In this document: positions 44,004 to 53,189 of the stretch, piece by piece
How the letters are laid out: the number at the start of each line of letters is the position of its first letter
Numbering within the stretch: position 1 is the stretch's first letter
Assembly: GCF_004114935.1 (NCBI RefSeq)
Contig: NZ_CP022221.1
Coordinates: 6,779,001 to 6,843,000, forward strand
Length of the DNA: 64,000 bases
DNA from: Bradyrhizobium zhanjiangense
Lineage (GTDB): Bacteria > Pseudomonadota > Alphaproteobacteria > Rhizobiales > Xanthobacteraceae
Reading direction: 5' to 3'
Notes under the pieces: generated by a model
Database searches by the model: none
What the model was told of the DNA's origin: nothing
Seen by the model: only the letters and a program-made list of their open reading frames with translations
Position numbers and translations under genes: made by a program

Positions 44004-45434
44004 TTACGCCGCGTTGAAGCCGGCGACGGCCTTCACTTCGAGGAAGTCCTCGAGGCCGTACTTGCCCCACTCACGGCCGTTGCCGGACTGCTTGTAGCCG
44101 CCGAACGGCGCGGTGCGGTCGTTGGGCACGCCCTGGAGGTTGACGTTGCCGGCGCGGATCTGGCGGGCAACGCGCCTGGCGCTTTCCACCGTGTCGGCCG
44201 AGACGTAACCGGCGAGGCCATACGGCGTGTCGTTGGCGATCTTCACCGCGTCGGCCTCGTCCTTGGCGCCGATGATGGTCAGCACCGGTCCGAAGATCTC
44301 TTCCCGGGCGATCGTCATGTCAGGGGTGACGTCGGCGAAGATGGTCGGGCGGACATAGAAGCCCTTGTTGACGCCTTCGGGCAGGCCCGGGCCGCCGGCG
44401 ACGAGCGTTGCGCCCTCGTCGATGCCCTTCTTGATCAGCCCCTGGATCTTGTCCCATTGGCCGCGGTTGACGACCGGGCCAATGGTGGTGCCTTCGGCGC
44501 GGGGATCACCGGCCTTGGTTTTGTCGGCGACGGCCTTCGCGATCGCGGCGACTTCCTTCATCTTCGAGGCCGGCACGATCATGCGCGAGGGCGCGTTGCA
44601 GGACTGGCCGGAGTTGTTGAACATGTGCATCACGCCGCCGGTCACCGCCTTCGTGAGGTCGGCGCCTTCGAGGATGACGTTCGGCGACTTGCCGCCGAGC
44701 TCCTGGCTGACGCGCTTCACGGTCGGCGCCGCGCGTTTCGCCACGTCGATGCCGGCGCGGGTCGAGCCGGTGAAGGAGATCATGTCGATATCGGGGTGCT
44801 CGCTCATGGCCGCGCCGACCTCGGGGGCGAGGCCGTTGACGAGGTTGAACACGCCCTTCGGCACGCCGGCCTCATGGAGGATTTCCGCGAAGATCAACGC
44901 CGAGGTCGGCGTGAACTCCGACGGCTTCAGGATCATGGTGCAGCCGGCGGCGAGCGCGGGGGCGACCTTGCAGGCGATCTGGTTGAGCGGCCAGTTCCAG
45001 GGCGTGATCATGCCGACCACACCGATCGGCTCGCGCAGCACCATGGCGGTGCCAACCGGCTCCTCGAAATGATAGTTCTTGAGCACGTCGAGCGTGGTCA
45101 TGAGATGGCCGAGGCCGGCGCCGGCCTGGAGCTTCTCCGCCATCGGCAGCGGCGCGCCCATCTCATCGGAGACGGCAGCGCCGATCTCCTTGAGCCGGCC
45201 CTTGTAGATCTCGATGATCTTGGAGAACAGCGCGACGCGCTCTTCGCGGCTGGTCTGGGAGAACGTCGCAAAGGCGCGCTTGGCAGCGGCCACGGCCTTG
45301 TCCACATCGGCCTTGGAGCCCAGCGCAACCTCGTACATCGCCTCTTCCGTCGCCGGATTGACCACGGCGGTGGACTTCTTGACGGCGGGATCGACCCAGG
45401 CGCCGTCGATGTAGAATTGCATGCGATTGACCAT
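44004..45434 (-). CDS. NAD(P)-dependent aldehyde dehydrogenase
   Basis: A 476-residue ALDH-superfamily enzyme oxidising an aldehyde to the acid. The active-site glutamate is in SQELGGKSPNVIL, the nucleophilic cysteine in NNSGQSCNAPSRM, the cofactor motif in SFTGSTRAG, and the conserved Asn in TPWNWPLNQ. The ATG at 45434 has AGAGG upstream. It lies downstream of the AceE-like gene on the same strand, separated by 275 bp containing a family B repeat, so it may be a separate transcript. The substrate is unknown. Confidence 0.9.
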   Translation of the reverse strand: MVNRMQFYIDGAWVDPAVKKSTAVVNPATEEAMYEVALGSKADVDKAVAAAKRAFATFSQTSREERVALFSKIIEIYKGRLKEIGAAVSDEMGAPLPMAEKLQAGAGLGHLMTTLDVLKNYHFEEPVGTAMVLREPIGVVGMITPWNWPLNQIACKVAPALAAGCTMILKPSEFTPTSALIFAEILHEAGVPKGVFNLVNGLAPEVGAAMSEHPDIDMISFTGSTRAGIDVAKRAAPTVKRVSQELGGKSPNVILEGADLTKAVTGGVMHMFNNSGQSCNAPSRMIVPASKMKEVAAIAKAVADKTKAGDPRAEGTTIGPVVNRGQWDKIQGLIKKGIDEGATLVAGGPGLPEGVNKGFYVRPTIFADVTPDMTIAREEIFGPVLTIIGAKDEADAVKIANDTPYGLAGYVSADTVESARRVARQIRAGNVNLQGVPNDRTAPFGGYKQSGNGREWGKYGLEDFLEVKAVAGFNAA

Positions 45435-45590
45435 CGTTAACCTCTTCTTGGGGGCTTGGAGGGGGCGTTTCGGCAGGCATCCTTGCACGAAAGCGCCAGC
45501 AATTGAACCCGCCATATGCGGGGCCAGTGTTGCGGCGGACGGAGATTATATGAGCCGGTGGCGCGAGCGAGGCAAGGTCTCAACTGCCGT

Positions 45591-45697
45591 CGTCCTGGCG
45601 AAGGCCAGGACCCATTACCAGTTGGCTTGCTCAGACATCTACCGCCCGTCGCCTACAACACCCGCCGCGGCGTATGGGTCCTGGCCCTCGCCAGGAC
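45591..45697. repeat. Intergenic palindromic repeat, family B (diverged)
   Basis: CGTCCTGGCGAAGGCCAGGA and TCCTGGCCCTCGCCAGGACG flank a spacer of about 70 bp. The gap 45435-45709 holds nothing else recognisable. Confidence 0.85.
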
Positions 45698-45709
45698 GAC
45701 GACGGAGAC

Positions 45710-48073
45710 TTAAACCGCCATCTTCCGATGCAGCACCGGCGCGCCGGTGGTGAGGCTTTCGGCCGCATCGATGATGGCATTGGCATCCAGGCCGTAGTGG
45801 CGGTAGAGGTCAGCGATCGTGCCGGTCTGGCCGAACTGCTCGACGCCGAGTGCCTCGACGCGGTGGCCACGGACGCTGCCGAGCCAGCCGAGCGCGGAGG
45901 GATGGCCGTCGATCACCGTCACGATGCCGCAGTCGCGCGGCAACGGCGCCAGCAGTTTTTCGATGGAGCTGAGATGCTGCACGCCGCGGCGGTCGCGGCG
46001 CAATTTCCGTGCGGCGGTCCAGCCTGCGTGGAGGCGGTCGGCCGAGGTGATCGCGAGCAGGCCGACATCGCGGCGGCTCTCGCCGATGAAGCCGGTCGCC
46101 TCGATCGCTTCCGGCGCGACCGCGCCGGTATAGGCGATCACGACTTCGGCATTCGGCCCCGGCTTGCGCAGCCAATAGGCGCCGTCGGTGATGCCCTGCC
46201 TCAGCTCCGGCGTCATGATGCGCTGCGCCTGCTCGATGCTGCGCGTCGAGAGCCGCAAATAGACCGAACCGCCCTCGCCCGGATCGCGCTGCATGTGCTC
46301 GAAACCGAAAGCCATGATCACGGCGAGCTCGTCGACGAAGGCCGGCTCGAACGAGGCCAGGCCGTCCTGCGCCATGCCGATCAACGGCGTTGCGATCGAC
46401 TGGTGCGCGCCGCCTTCGGGCGCGAGCGTGATGCCCGATGGCGTCGCCGCCACCATGAAACGCGCATCCTGGTAGCAGGCATAGTTCAGCGCATCGAGCC
46501 CGCGCTCGATGAAGGGATCGTAGAGCGTGCCGACCGGCAGCAGCCGCTCGCCATTGATCTGGTTCGACAGGCCGAGCGCCGAGAGCATGATGAACAGGTT
46601 CATCTCGGCGATGCCGAGCTCGAGATGCTGCCCCTTGGGGGAAGCATCCCAATTGTAGGTCGAGGGAATTTTCTCGCTGCGGAATAAGTCCGCTTTCTCG
46701 GCGCGCGCGAACAGGCCGCGCCGATTGACCCAGGGGCCGAGATTGGTCGAGACGGTGACGTCAGGCGACGTCGTGACGATGCGCCTCGCGAGCTCGCTGT
46801 CGCTGCGTGCGATCTCGTTCAGCACGAGACCAAAGCCCTGCTGGGTCGACATCTGCGGCGACGGCTTGAAGGCGAGCTGCTGGGGAACCTCGACGACAGG
46901 CGCGCTCAACCGGCGGCCGTCCTGGTTGAACGGCACGCGCGCGAGGAAAGCCTCCAACTCGGCCGCATCCTGCGCCAGGCCCTCGAACTTGTCCCATTCA
47001 TGCCCGGGACGGATGTTCTGGCTGTCGCGATATTTCTCCATCTGCGTGACCGTCATCAGGCCGGCGTGGTTGTCCTTGTGGCCCTGGAACGGCAGGCCGA
47101 CGCCTTTGATGGTGTAGGCGATGAAGCAGACCGGGCGATCGTGGTCGATGGACTCGAACGCCTCCAGCATGCTCGCCATGTCGTGGCCGCCGAGGTTCGA
47201 CATCAGCGCCAGCAACTCGTCGTCGCTGCGCTTGTCGATCAGTTTGGTGATCGGGCCCTGGTCGCCGATCTCGTCGTGCAGATGCTTGCGGAACGCCGCA
47301 CCGCCTTGAAAGCACAGCGCGGCGTAGAGCGCGTTCGGACAATTGTCGATCCAGCGCTTCAGCGCCTCGCCGCCGGGCTCGGCAAAGGCCTCGCGCATCA
47401 GACGCCCGTATTTCACGATCACCACGTCCCAGCCGAAATTGCGGAACATGGTCTCGAACTTCTCCCAGAGCCCTTCGCGCACGACCGCGTCGAGCGACTG
47501 GCGGTTATAGTCCACCACCCACCAGGTGTTGCGCAGGCCGTGCTTCCAGCCTTCTGCAAGAGCTTCGAAGATGTTGCCCTCGTCCATCTCGGCGTCGCCG
47601 ACGAGCGCGATCATCCGTCCCTCGCGGCGATCCTTCATCCAGCCATGCGCCTTGACGTAATCCTGCACCAGCGAGGCGAACAGCGTCTGCGCGACGCCGA
47701 GGCCGACCGAGCCGGTGGAGAAATCGACGTCGTCGACGTCCTTGGTTCGCGAAGGATAGGACTGCGCGCCCTTGAAGCCGCGAAAATTCTCCAGCTTCTC
47801 GCGGGTCTGCCGGCCGAACAGATATTGGATGGCATGGAACACCGGGCTCGCATGCGGCTTCACCGCGACGCGATCCTCAGGGCGCAACACGTGGAAGTAC
47901 AGCGCCGACATGATCGTGGCGAGCGAGGCGGATGAGGCCTGATGGCCGCCGACCTTGAGCCCGTCCGCGTTGGCGCGGATGTGGTTGGCGTGGTGGATGG
48001 TCCAGGACGACAGCCACAGCGCCTTGCGGCTGAGGGCGGTCAATGTGTCGAGACGAGCGGAATCAACGGGCAT
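45710..48073 (-). CDS. AceE-like homodimeric 2-oxoacid dehydrogenase E1 (transketolase family)
   Basis: A 787-residue ThDP enzyme resembling the E1 of pyruvate dehydrogenase (AceE) but about 100 residues shorter. The ThDP/metal motif is ALVGDAEMDEGNIFEALAEG...NTWWVVDYNRQSLD, and the activating glutamate is in HLELGIAEMNLFIMLSALG. AceE-like proteins of this kind with a divergent Lrp regulator are known as 2-oxobutyrate dehydrogenase E1 (MdeB) in methionine catabolism, and that is the best guess here. No E2, E3 or methionine lyase gene is in the window. Confidence 0.8.
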   Translation of the reverse strand: MPVDSARLDTLTALSRKALWLSSWTIHHANHIRANADGLKVGGHQASSASLATIMSALYFHVLRPEDRVAVKPHASPVFHAIQYLFGRQTREKLENFRGFKGAQSYPSRTKDVDDVDFSTGSVGLGVAQTLFASLVQDYVKAHGWMKDRREGRMIALVGDAEMDEGNIFEALAEGWKHGLRNTWWVVDYNRQSLDAVVREGLWEKFETMFRNFGWDVVIVKYGRLMREAFAEPGGEALKRWIDNCPNALYAALCFQGGAAFRKHLHDEIGDQGPITKLIDKRSDDELLALMSNLGGHDMASMLEAFESIDHDRPVCFIAYTIKGVGLPFQGHKDNHAGLMTVTQMEKYRDSQNIRPGHEWDKFEGLAQDAAELEAFLARVPFNQDGRRLSAPVVEVPQQLAFKPSPQMSTQQGFGLVLNEIARSDSELARRIVTTSPDVTVSTNLGPWVNRRGLFARAEKADLFRSEKIPSTYNWDASPKGQHLELGIAEMNLFIMLSALGLSNQINGERLLPVGTLYDPFIERGLDALNYACYQDARFMVAATPSGITLAPEGGAHQSIATPLIGMAQDGLASFEPAFVDELAVIMAFGFEHMQRDPGEGGSVYLRLSTRSIEQAQRIMTPELRQGITDGAYWLRKPGPNAEVVIAYTGAVAPEAIEATGFIGESRRDVGLLAITSADRLHAGWTAARKLRRDRRGVQHLSSIEKLLAPLPRDCGIVTVIDGHPSALGWLGSVRGHRVEALGVEQFGQTGTIADLYRHYGLDANAIIDAAESLTTGAPVLHRKMAV

Positions 48074-48158
48074 GGCAATGCTCCCGGAAACAGACGCTGC
48101 GATGATACGCCTGCGGGCGGGGGCAAACTTCTCAATTTTTCACGCCATACCCCGAGAT

Positions 48159-48177
48159 ATTGGGATATTTTACCAAT
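48159..48177. promoter_or_regulatory. Candidate Lrp-type operator
   Basis: ATTGG-N9-CCAAT with an AT-only centre (part of GATATTGGGATATTTTACC) lies in the 134-bp gap between the divergent E1 and Lrp genes. Such AT-rich inverted repeats suit Lrp/AsnC proteins, which usually regulate themselves and the divergent neighbour. Confidence 0.45.
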
Positions 48178-48207
48178 GTAGCCCGACGAAAGACAGGTTC
48201 CATCCCA

Positions 48208-48669
48208 ATGCCCGAGCTCGACGCCATCGACCGCAAGATCCTCGCTTTGCTCCAGACCGACAGCCGCATGACCATGCAGGAACTCGCCGATAAGGTCGGG
48301 CTCTCGGTCTCGCCCTGCCATCGCCGCGTCAAGCTCCTGGAGGAGCGCGGCGTCATCTCGCGCTATGTTGCGACCGTCGACCAGAAGGCGCTTGGCCTGC
48401 ATGTCAGCGTCTTCATCTCGATCAAGCTGGCGCGGCAGAAGGAGGAGGATCTCAACCGCTTCGCACGTGCGATCTCGAAATGGGACGAGGTGCTGGAATG
48501 CTATCTGATGACCGGCAACCGCGACTATCTGCTGCGCGTCGTGGCGGCCGACCTCGCCTCCTATGAGACTTTCCTGAAGACCAAGCTGACCCGGCTCGAC
48601 GGCATCGCCTCGATCGAGTCGAGCTTCGCGCTGAGCCAGGTGAAATACTCGATCGCGTTGCCGGTGTGA
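48208..48669 (+). CDS. Lrp/AsnC-family transcriptional regulator
   Basis: A 153-residue regulator. The helix-turn-helix is at residues 5-55 (LDAIDRKILALLQTDSRMTMQELADKVGLSVSPCHRRVKLLEERGVI), followed by the RAM effector domain (VLECYLMTGNRDYLLRVVAADLASYE). The ATG at 48208 begins the conserved part; a TTG at 48160 would place the operator within the gene. It diverges from the AceE-like E1 gene, probably activating it when its amino-acid or oxo-acid ligand is present. Confidence 0.9.
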   Translation: MPELDAIDRKILALLQTDSRMTMQELADKVGLSVSPCHRRVKLLEERGVISRYVATVDQKALGLHVSVFISIKLARQKEEDLNRFARAISKWDEVLECYLMTGNRDYLLRVVAADLASYETFLKTKLTRLDGIASIESSFALSQVKYSIALPV

Positions 48670-48679
48670 CGGTTGTCCT

Positions 48680-48765
48680 CGTCATTGCGAGCGTAGCGAA
48701 GCAATCCAGAATGCATCTGCGGAGACAGTCTGGATTGCTTCGTCGCTTCGCTCCTCGCAATGACG
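48680..48765. repeat. Intergenic palindromic repeat, family A
   Basis: CGTCATTGCGAGCG...GAAGCAATCCAGA ... TCTGGATTGCTTC...CTCGCAATGACG. It lies between the convergent Lrp and zinc-dehydrogenase genes. Confidence 0.92.
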
Positions 48766-48770
48766 ATGCA

Positions 48771-49850
48771 TCACCGCCATGGCTGCACGATGATCTTGGT
48801 GTGCGCCTCGGGATTGGCGAGATCGGCGAAGGCTTTTGCGACGCCGTCGATACCCACCTCCGCCGTCACCATCGCCGCCGCATCCACCTGCCCTTCCGCG
48901 ATCAGGCGCAGTGACGCTGCGAATTCGTCTGGCGTGTAGCCGAGCACATACTGGACATTGAGCTCCTTCATGATGCCGAGCATCGGCTCGCTCTTGTCGG
49001 TTTCCATGCAGACGCCGACCACGACAATGCGCGCGTCACGCGGCGCGCCTTCGAACACCTGCTGCAACAGGCCGGGCACGCCGACACATTCGAAGATGAT
49101 CGCAGGCTTCAGCGCCGGCAGCATGGCCTGGAACGGCGGTCGCGCCGCCTTCTCCGCATCCGACATCTGCGCGTGCTCGGCCCATGTCGCATAAGGCTGC
49201 GACACCTTGGGGTCGACGACGATATCGGCGCCGAGCCTCGCCGCAAGCGCACGCCGCGCCGGCGAATAGTCGGCGGCGACAATCGGATGCAAGCCTTTGA
49301 GCTTCAGCGCTGCGATCACCGCGAGGCCGACCGGGCCGCAGCCGATCACGAGCGGCACCTCGTCACCACGGATACTGGCTTTTGCGACGGCGTGAACCCC
49401 GACCGCGAGCGGTTCAGTCAGCGCGGCATGTTCCGGCGCAAGACCGTTGGGCACCTCGAGCAGCAGCGCTTCGCTGAGCAGCATCGCCTCGGCATAGCCG
49501 CCGATATTGTCGTTGGAATAGCCGATGCCTTCGATGCCCGCAGGCGTCACCAGCGCCGGCAGCGAGCAGACGCGTGTGCCCGGCTTGAGCTTGCGCGCGG
49601 TGTCTGGACCGTAGTCGACGATCTCGCAGCAGAACTCATGACCGAACACGACATCGCGGCTGAGGTCCATCGGCTTACGCCCGGTCTTCCGCGCCATCTC
49701 CACCATGCGGTGCGCGTGCTGTCGCGCGTGCAGATCGGAACCGCAAATGCCGCAGGCGAGCGTCTTGACCAGAACCTGACCGGGACCCGGCGTCGGCTCA
49801 GCCATCCGGTCGACGACAATCTCACCGTTCCTGAAAATCGCAGCGCGCAT
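48771..49850 (-). CDS. Zinc-dependent medium-chain alcohol dehydrogenase
   Basis: A 359-residue MDR-family dehydrogenase. Catalytic zinc ligands are in ACGICGSDLH, GHEFCCEIVDYG and ALTEPLAVGVHA, and the NAD-binding motif is VIGCGPVGLAVIAALK. The four-cysteine structural zinc loop usual near residues 90-110 is not evident. The region around residue 50 (HAHRMVEMARKTGRKPMDLSRDVV) is an insertion relative to typical members. The substrate is unknown. It lies downstream of an EamA gene on the same strand with a 59-bp gap. Confidence 0.88.
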   Translation of the reverse strand: MRAAIFRNGEIVVDRMAEPTPGPGQVLVKTLACGICGSDLHARQHAHRMVEMARKTGRKPMDLSRDVVFGHEFCCEIVDYGPDTARKLKPGTRVCSLPALVTPAGIEGIGYSNDNIGGYAEAMLLSEALLLEVPNGLAPEHAALTEPLAVGVHAVAKASIRGDEVPLVIGCGPVGLAVIAALKLKGLHPIVAADYSPARRALAARLGADIVVDPKVSQPYATWAEHAQMSDAEKAARPPFQAMLPALKPAIIFECVGVPGLLQQVFEGAPRDARIVVVGVCMETDKSEPMLGIMKELNVQYVLGYTPDEFAASLRLIAEGQVDAAAMVTAEVGIDGVAKAFADLANPEAHTKIIVQPWR

Positions 49851-49909
49851 CCGGCTCCTCCCGTGGTGTCGGAGCCGTTCATAGCACGACGCGGGCGTGC
49901 GATCTTGCG

Positions 49910-50851
49910 TCAGGGGTTCGGGGAACGCTCTTCCAGCACCAGGAGCTGGGCGCGGCGCACCCGCTCGCGATGGGCGATGTAGAGGCCGCTCGCGACGATG
50001 AAGGCCGCGCCGATGATGGTCCAGAGATCAGGCACCTCACCGAAGATGAAGAAGCCCAAAATGCTGACCCACAGCAGCTGCGTGTAGGAGAACGGCGCCA
50101 GCACCGAGGCATCGCCATAGCGATAGGCCAGCACGATGATCCACTGGCCGACGGTCGAGGCAACACCAATCACGATGCCGAGCCCGATCGCGGTCCAGCT
50201 CGGCGTGACCCAGACGAACGGCACCATCACGGAAAGGATCGCAACGCCCGTCAGCGCGGAATAGGCCATGGTAGTGAGCACCGCCTCGCGACCGCTCATC
50301 ATGCGCGTCAGGATCAGCGCGGCAGCCCAGCAGAACGCCGAGATGATCGGGAAGAACGCGGCGGCATGAAACGCGCTGGAGCCCGGGCGCAGGATGATCA
50401 TCACGCCGGTCAGACCGATCGCGGTGGCGATCCAGCGGCGCAGGCCGACCTTCTCGCTCAGGAAGATGATCGACAGCGCGGTGACGAACAGCGGCGAGAC
50501 GAAGCCGGTGGCAGAGGCTTCCGCAATGGGGAGGAACCGCAGACCGGTGATGAAGAACAGCGAGGAGCCAAGCAGCGCGGCGCCGCGCATTAGCTGCAGG
50601 CCGATCCGCTCGGTGCGCATCGCATGCAGCGGTGAGCCCGGCAGCATCACCGGCGTGAACATCAGCGCGAAGGTGACGAAGCGGATCCAGGTGATCTCGA
50701 TCGACGGCAGGCTGGTCGAGAGATATTTCGCGGTCACGTCGGAGGTGCCGAGAAACACCGTCGACAGCAGCACCAGCGCAATGCCTTTGAAGGGATGATC
50801 GACGCGCGCGGGCGCACGACGAGCCGCCTGCTTCTTCTCCGGTACGGGCAT
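49910..50851 (-). CDS. EamA-family (DMT) membrane transporter
   Basis: A 313-residue protein with about ten transmembrane helices in two EamA repeats (first repeat starting GIALVLLSTVFLGTSDVTAKYLS; second starting IISAFCWAAALILTRMMSG). Members export amino acids or other metabolites, or import nucleotide precursors. The ATG at 50851 gives a normal short N-terminus; a GTG at 50962 would add 37 residues without a membrane segment. Confidence 0.85.
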   Translation of the reverse strand: MPVPEKKQAARRAPARVDHPFKGIALVLLSTVFLGTSDVTAKYLSTSLPSIEITWIRFVTFALMFTPVMLPGSPLHAMRTERIGLQLMRGAALLGSSLFFITGLRFLPIAEASATGFVSPLFVTALSIIFLSEKVGLRRWIATAIGLTGVMIILRPGSSAFHAAAFFPIISAFCWAAALILTRMMSGREAVLTTMAYSALTGVAILSVMVPFVWVTPSWTAIGLGIVIGVASTVGQWIIVLAYRYGDASVLAPFSYTQLLWVSILGFFIFGEVPDLWTIIGAAFIVASGLYIAHRERVRRAQLLVLEERSPNP

Positions 50852-51039
50852 GGGAATACTGTCGAGCCTTGCGGCTGCGGCGGGCGGCGGTGTCACGGCT
50901 GGAACCCGGAAATAATGCGAATCGAGAACGCTCGTAAAAAACGACAAATGCGCCGCGTTCACAACTTCCGAAAACAGGATGCCGATATGCGCTGACGTCC
51001 GCGCGCGTCAATATTCCATTAATAATGGGCGTTTTTGCA

Positions 51040-51879
51040 CTACAACATGGGCAGGCTGCGCGGCTTCGGCCCGCGCGGAAACGCCGCATCGAGCGCCGCA
51101 ATCTCCTCTTTCGTCAGCACGAGATCGCCGGCGGCCGCATTTTCGGCGGCATGTTCCGCGGATGAGGCTTTCGGAATCGCGAACACCGTAGTTGCACGGG
51201 TGAGGAAGCTCAGTGCGACCTGACGCGGTGTCGCGCGACGCGTCTCCGCGATCTTCACCAGCACGGCGCCGCCCTTGCTGCGCACATCCGGAAAATCATC
51301 GTGTCCGAACGGCGAATAGGCGATCACAGCGACACCACGCCGCTCACACCAGGGGATTACGGCGTGCTCGATCGCGCGTTCCTTGAGATGATAGAGCACC
51401 TGATTGCATGCGATCCGTCCCTCGCCCGCAACGTCGAGAATGTCGTCGAGATCGTCGGCATCGAAGTTGGAGACGCCCCAGGACTTGATCTTGCCCGCTT
51501 TCACCAGCTCATCGAACGCAGCGACGGTGTCCTCGAGCGGATAGGAGCCGCGCCAATGCAACAGATAGCAGTCGAGACGATCGGTCTTCAGCCGCTTCAG
51601 CGAACGCTCACAGGCCGTGATCGTGCCGCGGCGCGAGGCGTTGCTCGGCAGCACTTTTGAAACGAGAAACACCTCATCGCGACGGCCCGCAATCGCGTCC
51701 GCAATGACGAGCTCGGCGTCACCGTACATCTCGGCGGTGTCGATGTGGGTCATGCCGAGATCGAGCCCGCGCTGAAGCGCGGCAATGGCGCGCTTGCGGT
51801 CGCCGTGGTCGGGATACCAGGTGCCCTGCCCGATGACGGAGACGTTGGCGCCGGTCTTGCCGAAAGGGTTTGTGTTCAT
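51040..51879 (-). CDS. Aldo/keto reductase
   Basis: A 279-residue NADPH-dependent reductase. The catalytic tetrad is visible: Asp and Tyr in MTHIDTAEMYGDAE, Lys in LVSKVLPS, and His in CYLLHWRGS. The C-terminal cofactor motif is AIPKASSAEHAAENAAA. It is related to the plant/bacterial AKR5-like short AKRs acting on keto-aldehydes and diketo-gluconates. It is the only gene between the EamA gene and a family D repeat, and the substrate is unknown. Confidence 0.88.
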   Translation of the reverse strand: MNTNPFGKTGANVSVIGQGTWYPDHGDRKRAIAALQRGLDLGMTHIDTAEMYGDAELVIADAIAGRRDEVFLVSKVLPSNASRRGTITACERSLKRLKTDRLDCYLLHWRGSYPLEDTVAAFDELVKAGKIKSWGVSNFDADDLDDILDVAGEGRIACNQVLYHLKERAIEHAVIPWCERRGVAVIAYSPFGHDDFPDVRSKGGAVLVKIAETRRATPRQVALSFLTRATTVFAIPKASSAEHAAENAAAGDLVLTKEEIAALDAAFPRGPKPRSLPML

Positions 51880-51904
51880 GTTCTTTTCCGATCTCCGCTC
51901 TGTT

Positions 51905-52047
51905 CTCTCCCTCTCCCCGTTCTTACGGGGAGAGGGTTGGGGAGAGGGGCTGCCTCCGCCAATTCGCTAGCAGTTGGACTCGCGGAGACTCCCCCTCACC
52001 CGCCGCGCTTCGCGCGTCGGCCTCTCCCCGCAAGCGGGGCGAGGCGA
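51905..52047. repeat. Intergenic palindromic repeat, family D
   Basis: CTCTCCCCGTTCTTACGGGG-AGAG, GGTTGGGGAGAGG, a spacer, then CCCCTCACCCGCCGCG...CGCGTCGG and CTCTCCCCGCAAGCGGGGCG. It fills most of the gap between the aldo/keto reductase and SMP-30 genes. Confidence 0.85.
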
Positions 52048-52058
52048 AGAGCCATGCG

Positions 52059-52958
52059 CTACAGACCGCTGATGTCAGCGACTAGTACGCTCCCGGTCGA
52101 GGACTCCGTGATATAGAGACGATCTTTCCTTTCGCCACCGATCGCCACATTCGTGCAATTCGGCCCCGCGCACGACTTGATCCGCGCAATCAATTCGCCG
52201 TTGGGCGCAAATACGAAGACGTGACCGAGCGAAGCGTGGCCGACGAACAGCCGACCTTTGGCATCCATGGTCATGCCATCAGGGCCGCTGGTGCCGAACA
52301 GCGAGCAGAAGCGGCCGACCTTCGACACGCTGCCATCCTGCATGAACGGCAGCCGCCACACCGCATTGTCGCGCGTCATGGCGACGAACAGGACGGTCTC
52401 GGTCGGGCCGAGCACGAGGCCGTTCGGGCTGATGCCGGTGTTGATCAGGCAATCGAGCCGGCCATTCGATGCCAGCCGATAGACCCGACCACTCGGATCG
52501 TGCAGGCCGGTCTGGCCCTGATCGGTGAAATAGATGTCACCGTTGGACGCGAGATGCAGATCGTTGCAGCCACGAAACGATTCCGAATTGCGCGCGGTCA
52601 GGACCGGCTTGACGCGGCCGGCTTTGGCATTGAGCTCCATGATGCCATGCATGTAATCGGCGATCAGGATGCGGCCGTCGGATGCGACCTTCAGCCCGTT
52701 CGGCCAGCCCTCATATTCGACGACCTGCGACCACTCGCCATCAGGCGCAATACGGAAGATGCGGCCGAAGGGAATATCGACGATGTAGAGATTGCCTTCC
52801 TTGTCGAAGGATGGCCCCTCGATGAAGCTATCGGTCGGCACGCCCGGCCGGTTGGCGTCGGCCCAATCCGTCCGCACGCCCTTGCGGCGGAACTTGTCAG
52901 GCATGGCGGAGAAGATTCTTGTTTCGATCAGGCGCGGCGGCGTTTCCAGGTACATCAT
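52059..52958 (-). CDS. SMP-30/gluconolactonase-family protein (second copy)
   Basis: A 299-residue six-bladed propeller. Metal-ligand segments are DSFIEGPSFDKEGNLYIVD (Glu), FRGCNDLHLASNGDIYFTDQ (Asn, Asp), NTGISPNGLVLGPTETVLFVAM (Asn) and SGPDGMTMDAKGRLFVG (Asp). It is only distantly similar to the lactonase at 42.9 kb. Two adjacent ATG codons at 52958 and 52955 are the likely start; the longer frame begins in a low-complexity region. No partner dehydrogenase is adjacent, so its lactone substrate is open. Confidence 0.82.
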   Translation of the reverse strand: MMYLETPPRLIETRIFSAMPDKFRRKGVRTDWADANRPGVPTDSFIEGPSFDKEGNLYIVDIPFGRIFRIAPDGEWSQVVEYEGWPNGLKVASDGRILIADYMHGIMELNAKAGRVKPVLTARNSESFRGCNDLHLASNGDIYFTDQGQTGLHDPSGRVYRLASNGRLDCLINTGISPNGLVLGPTETVLFVAMTRDNAVWRLPFMQDGSVSKVGRFCSLFGTSGPDGMTMDAKGRLFVGHASLGHVFVFAPNGELIARIKSCAGPNCTNVAIGGERKDRLYITESSTGSVLVADISGL

Positions 52959-53053
52959 TGTTGTTGTGCGCGTTGAGAGGGAGAGCGCGGCAACATAAGG
53001 CACAATGGCCGGTGCGTCGATTGGGGCGGAAGGCATGGCGCCCTGTCCTTGCT

Positions 53054-53160
53054 GTCATTCCCCGCGAAAGCGGGGAATCCAGTACGCCGCGGCCCCACCG
53101 CCTAATCACAGTTGTCTCGGCGTACTGGATCGCCCGGTCAAGCCGGGCGATGACGGCGGA
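53054..53160. repeat. Intergenic palindromic repeat, family C
   Basis: TTCCCCGCGAAAGCGGGGAA followed by TCCAGTACGCCG ... CGGCGTACTGGA and TCGCCCGGTCAAGCCGGGCGA. It separates the SMP-30 gene start from the stop of nasC. Confidence 0.88.
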
Positions 53161-53189
53161 GTATACGGCGACGACTGAGAATGTCGCGC

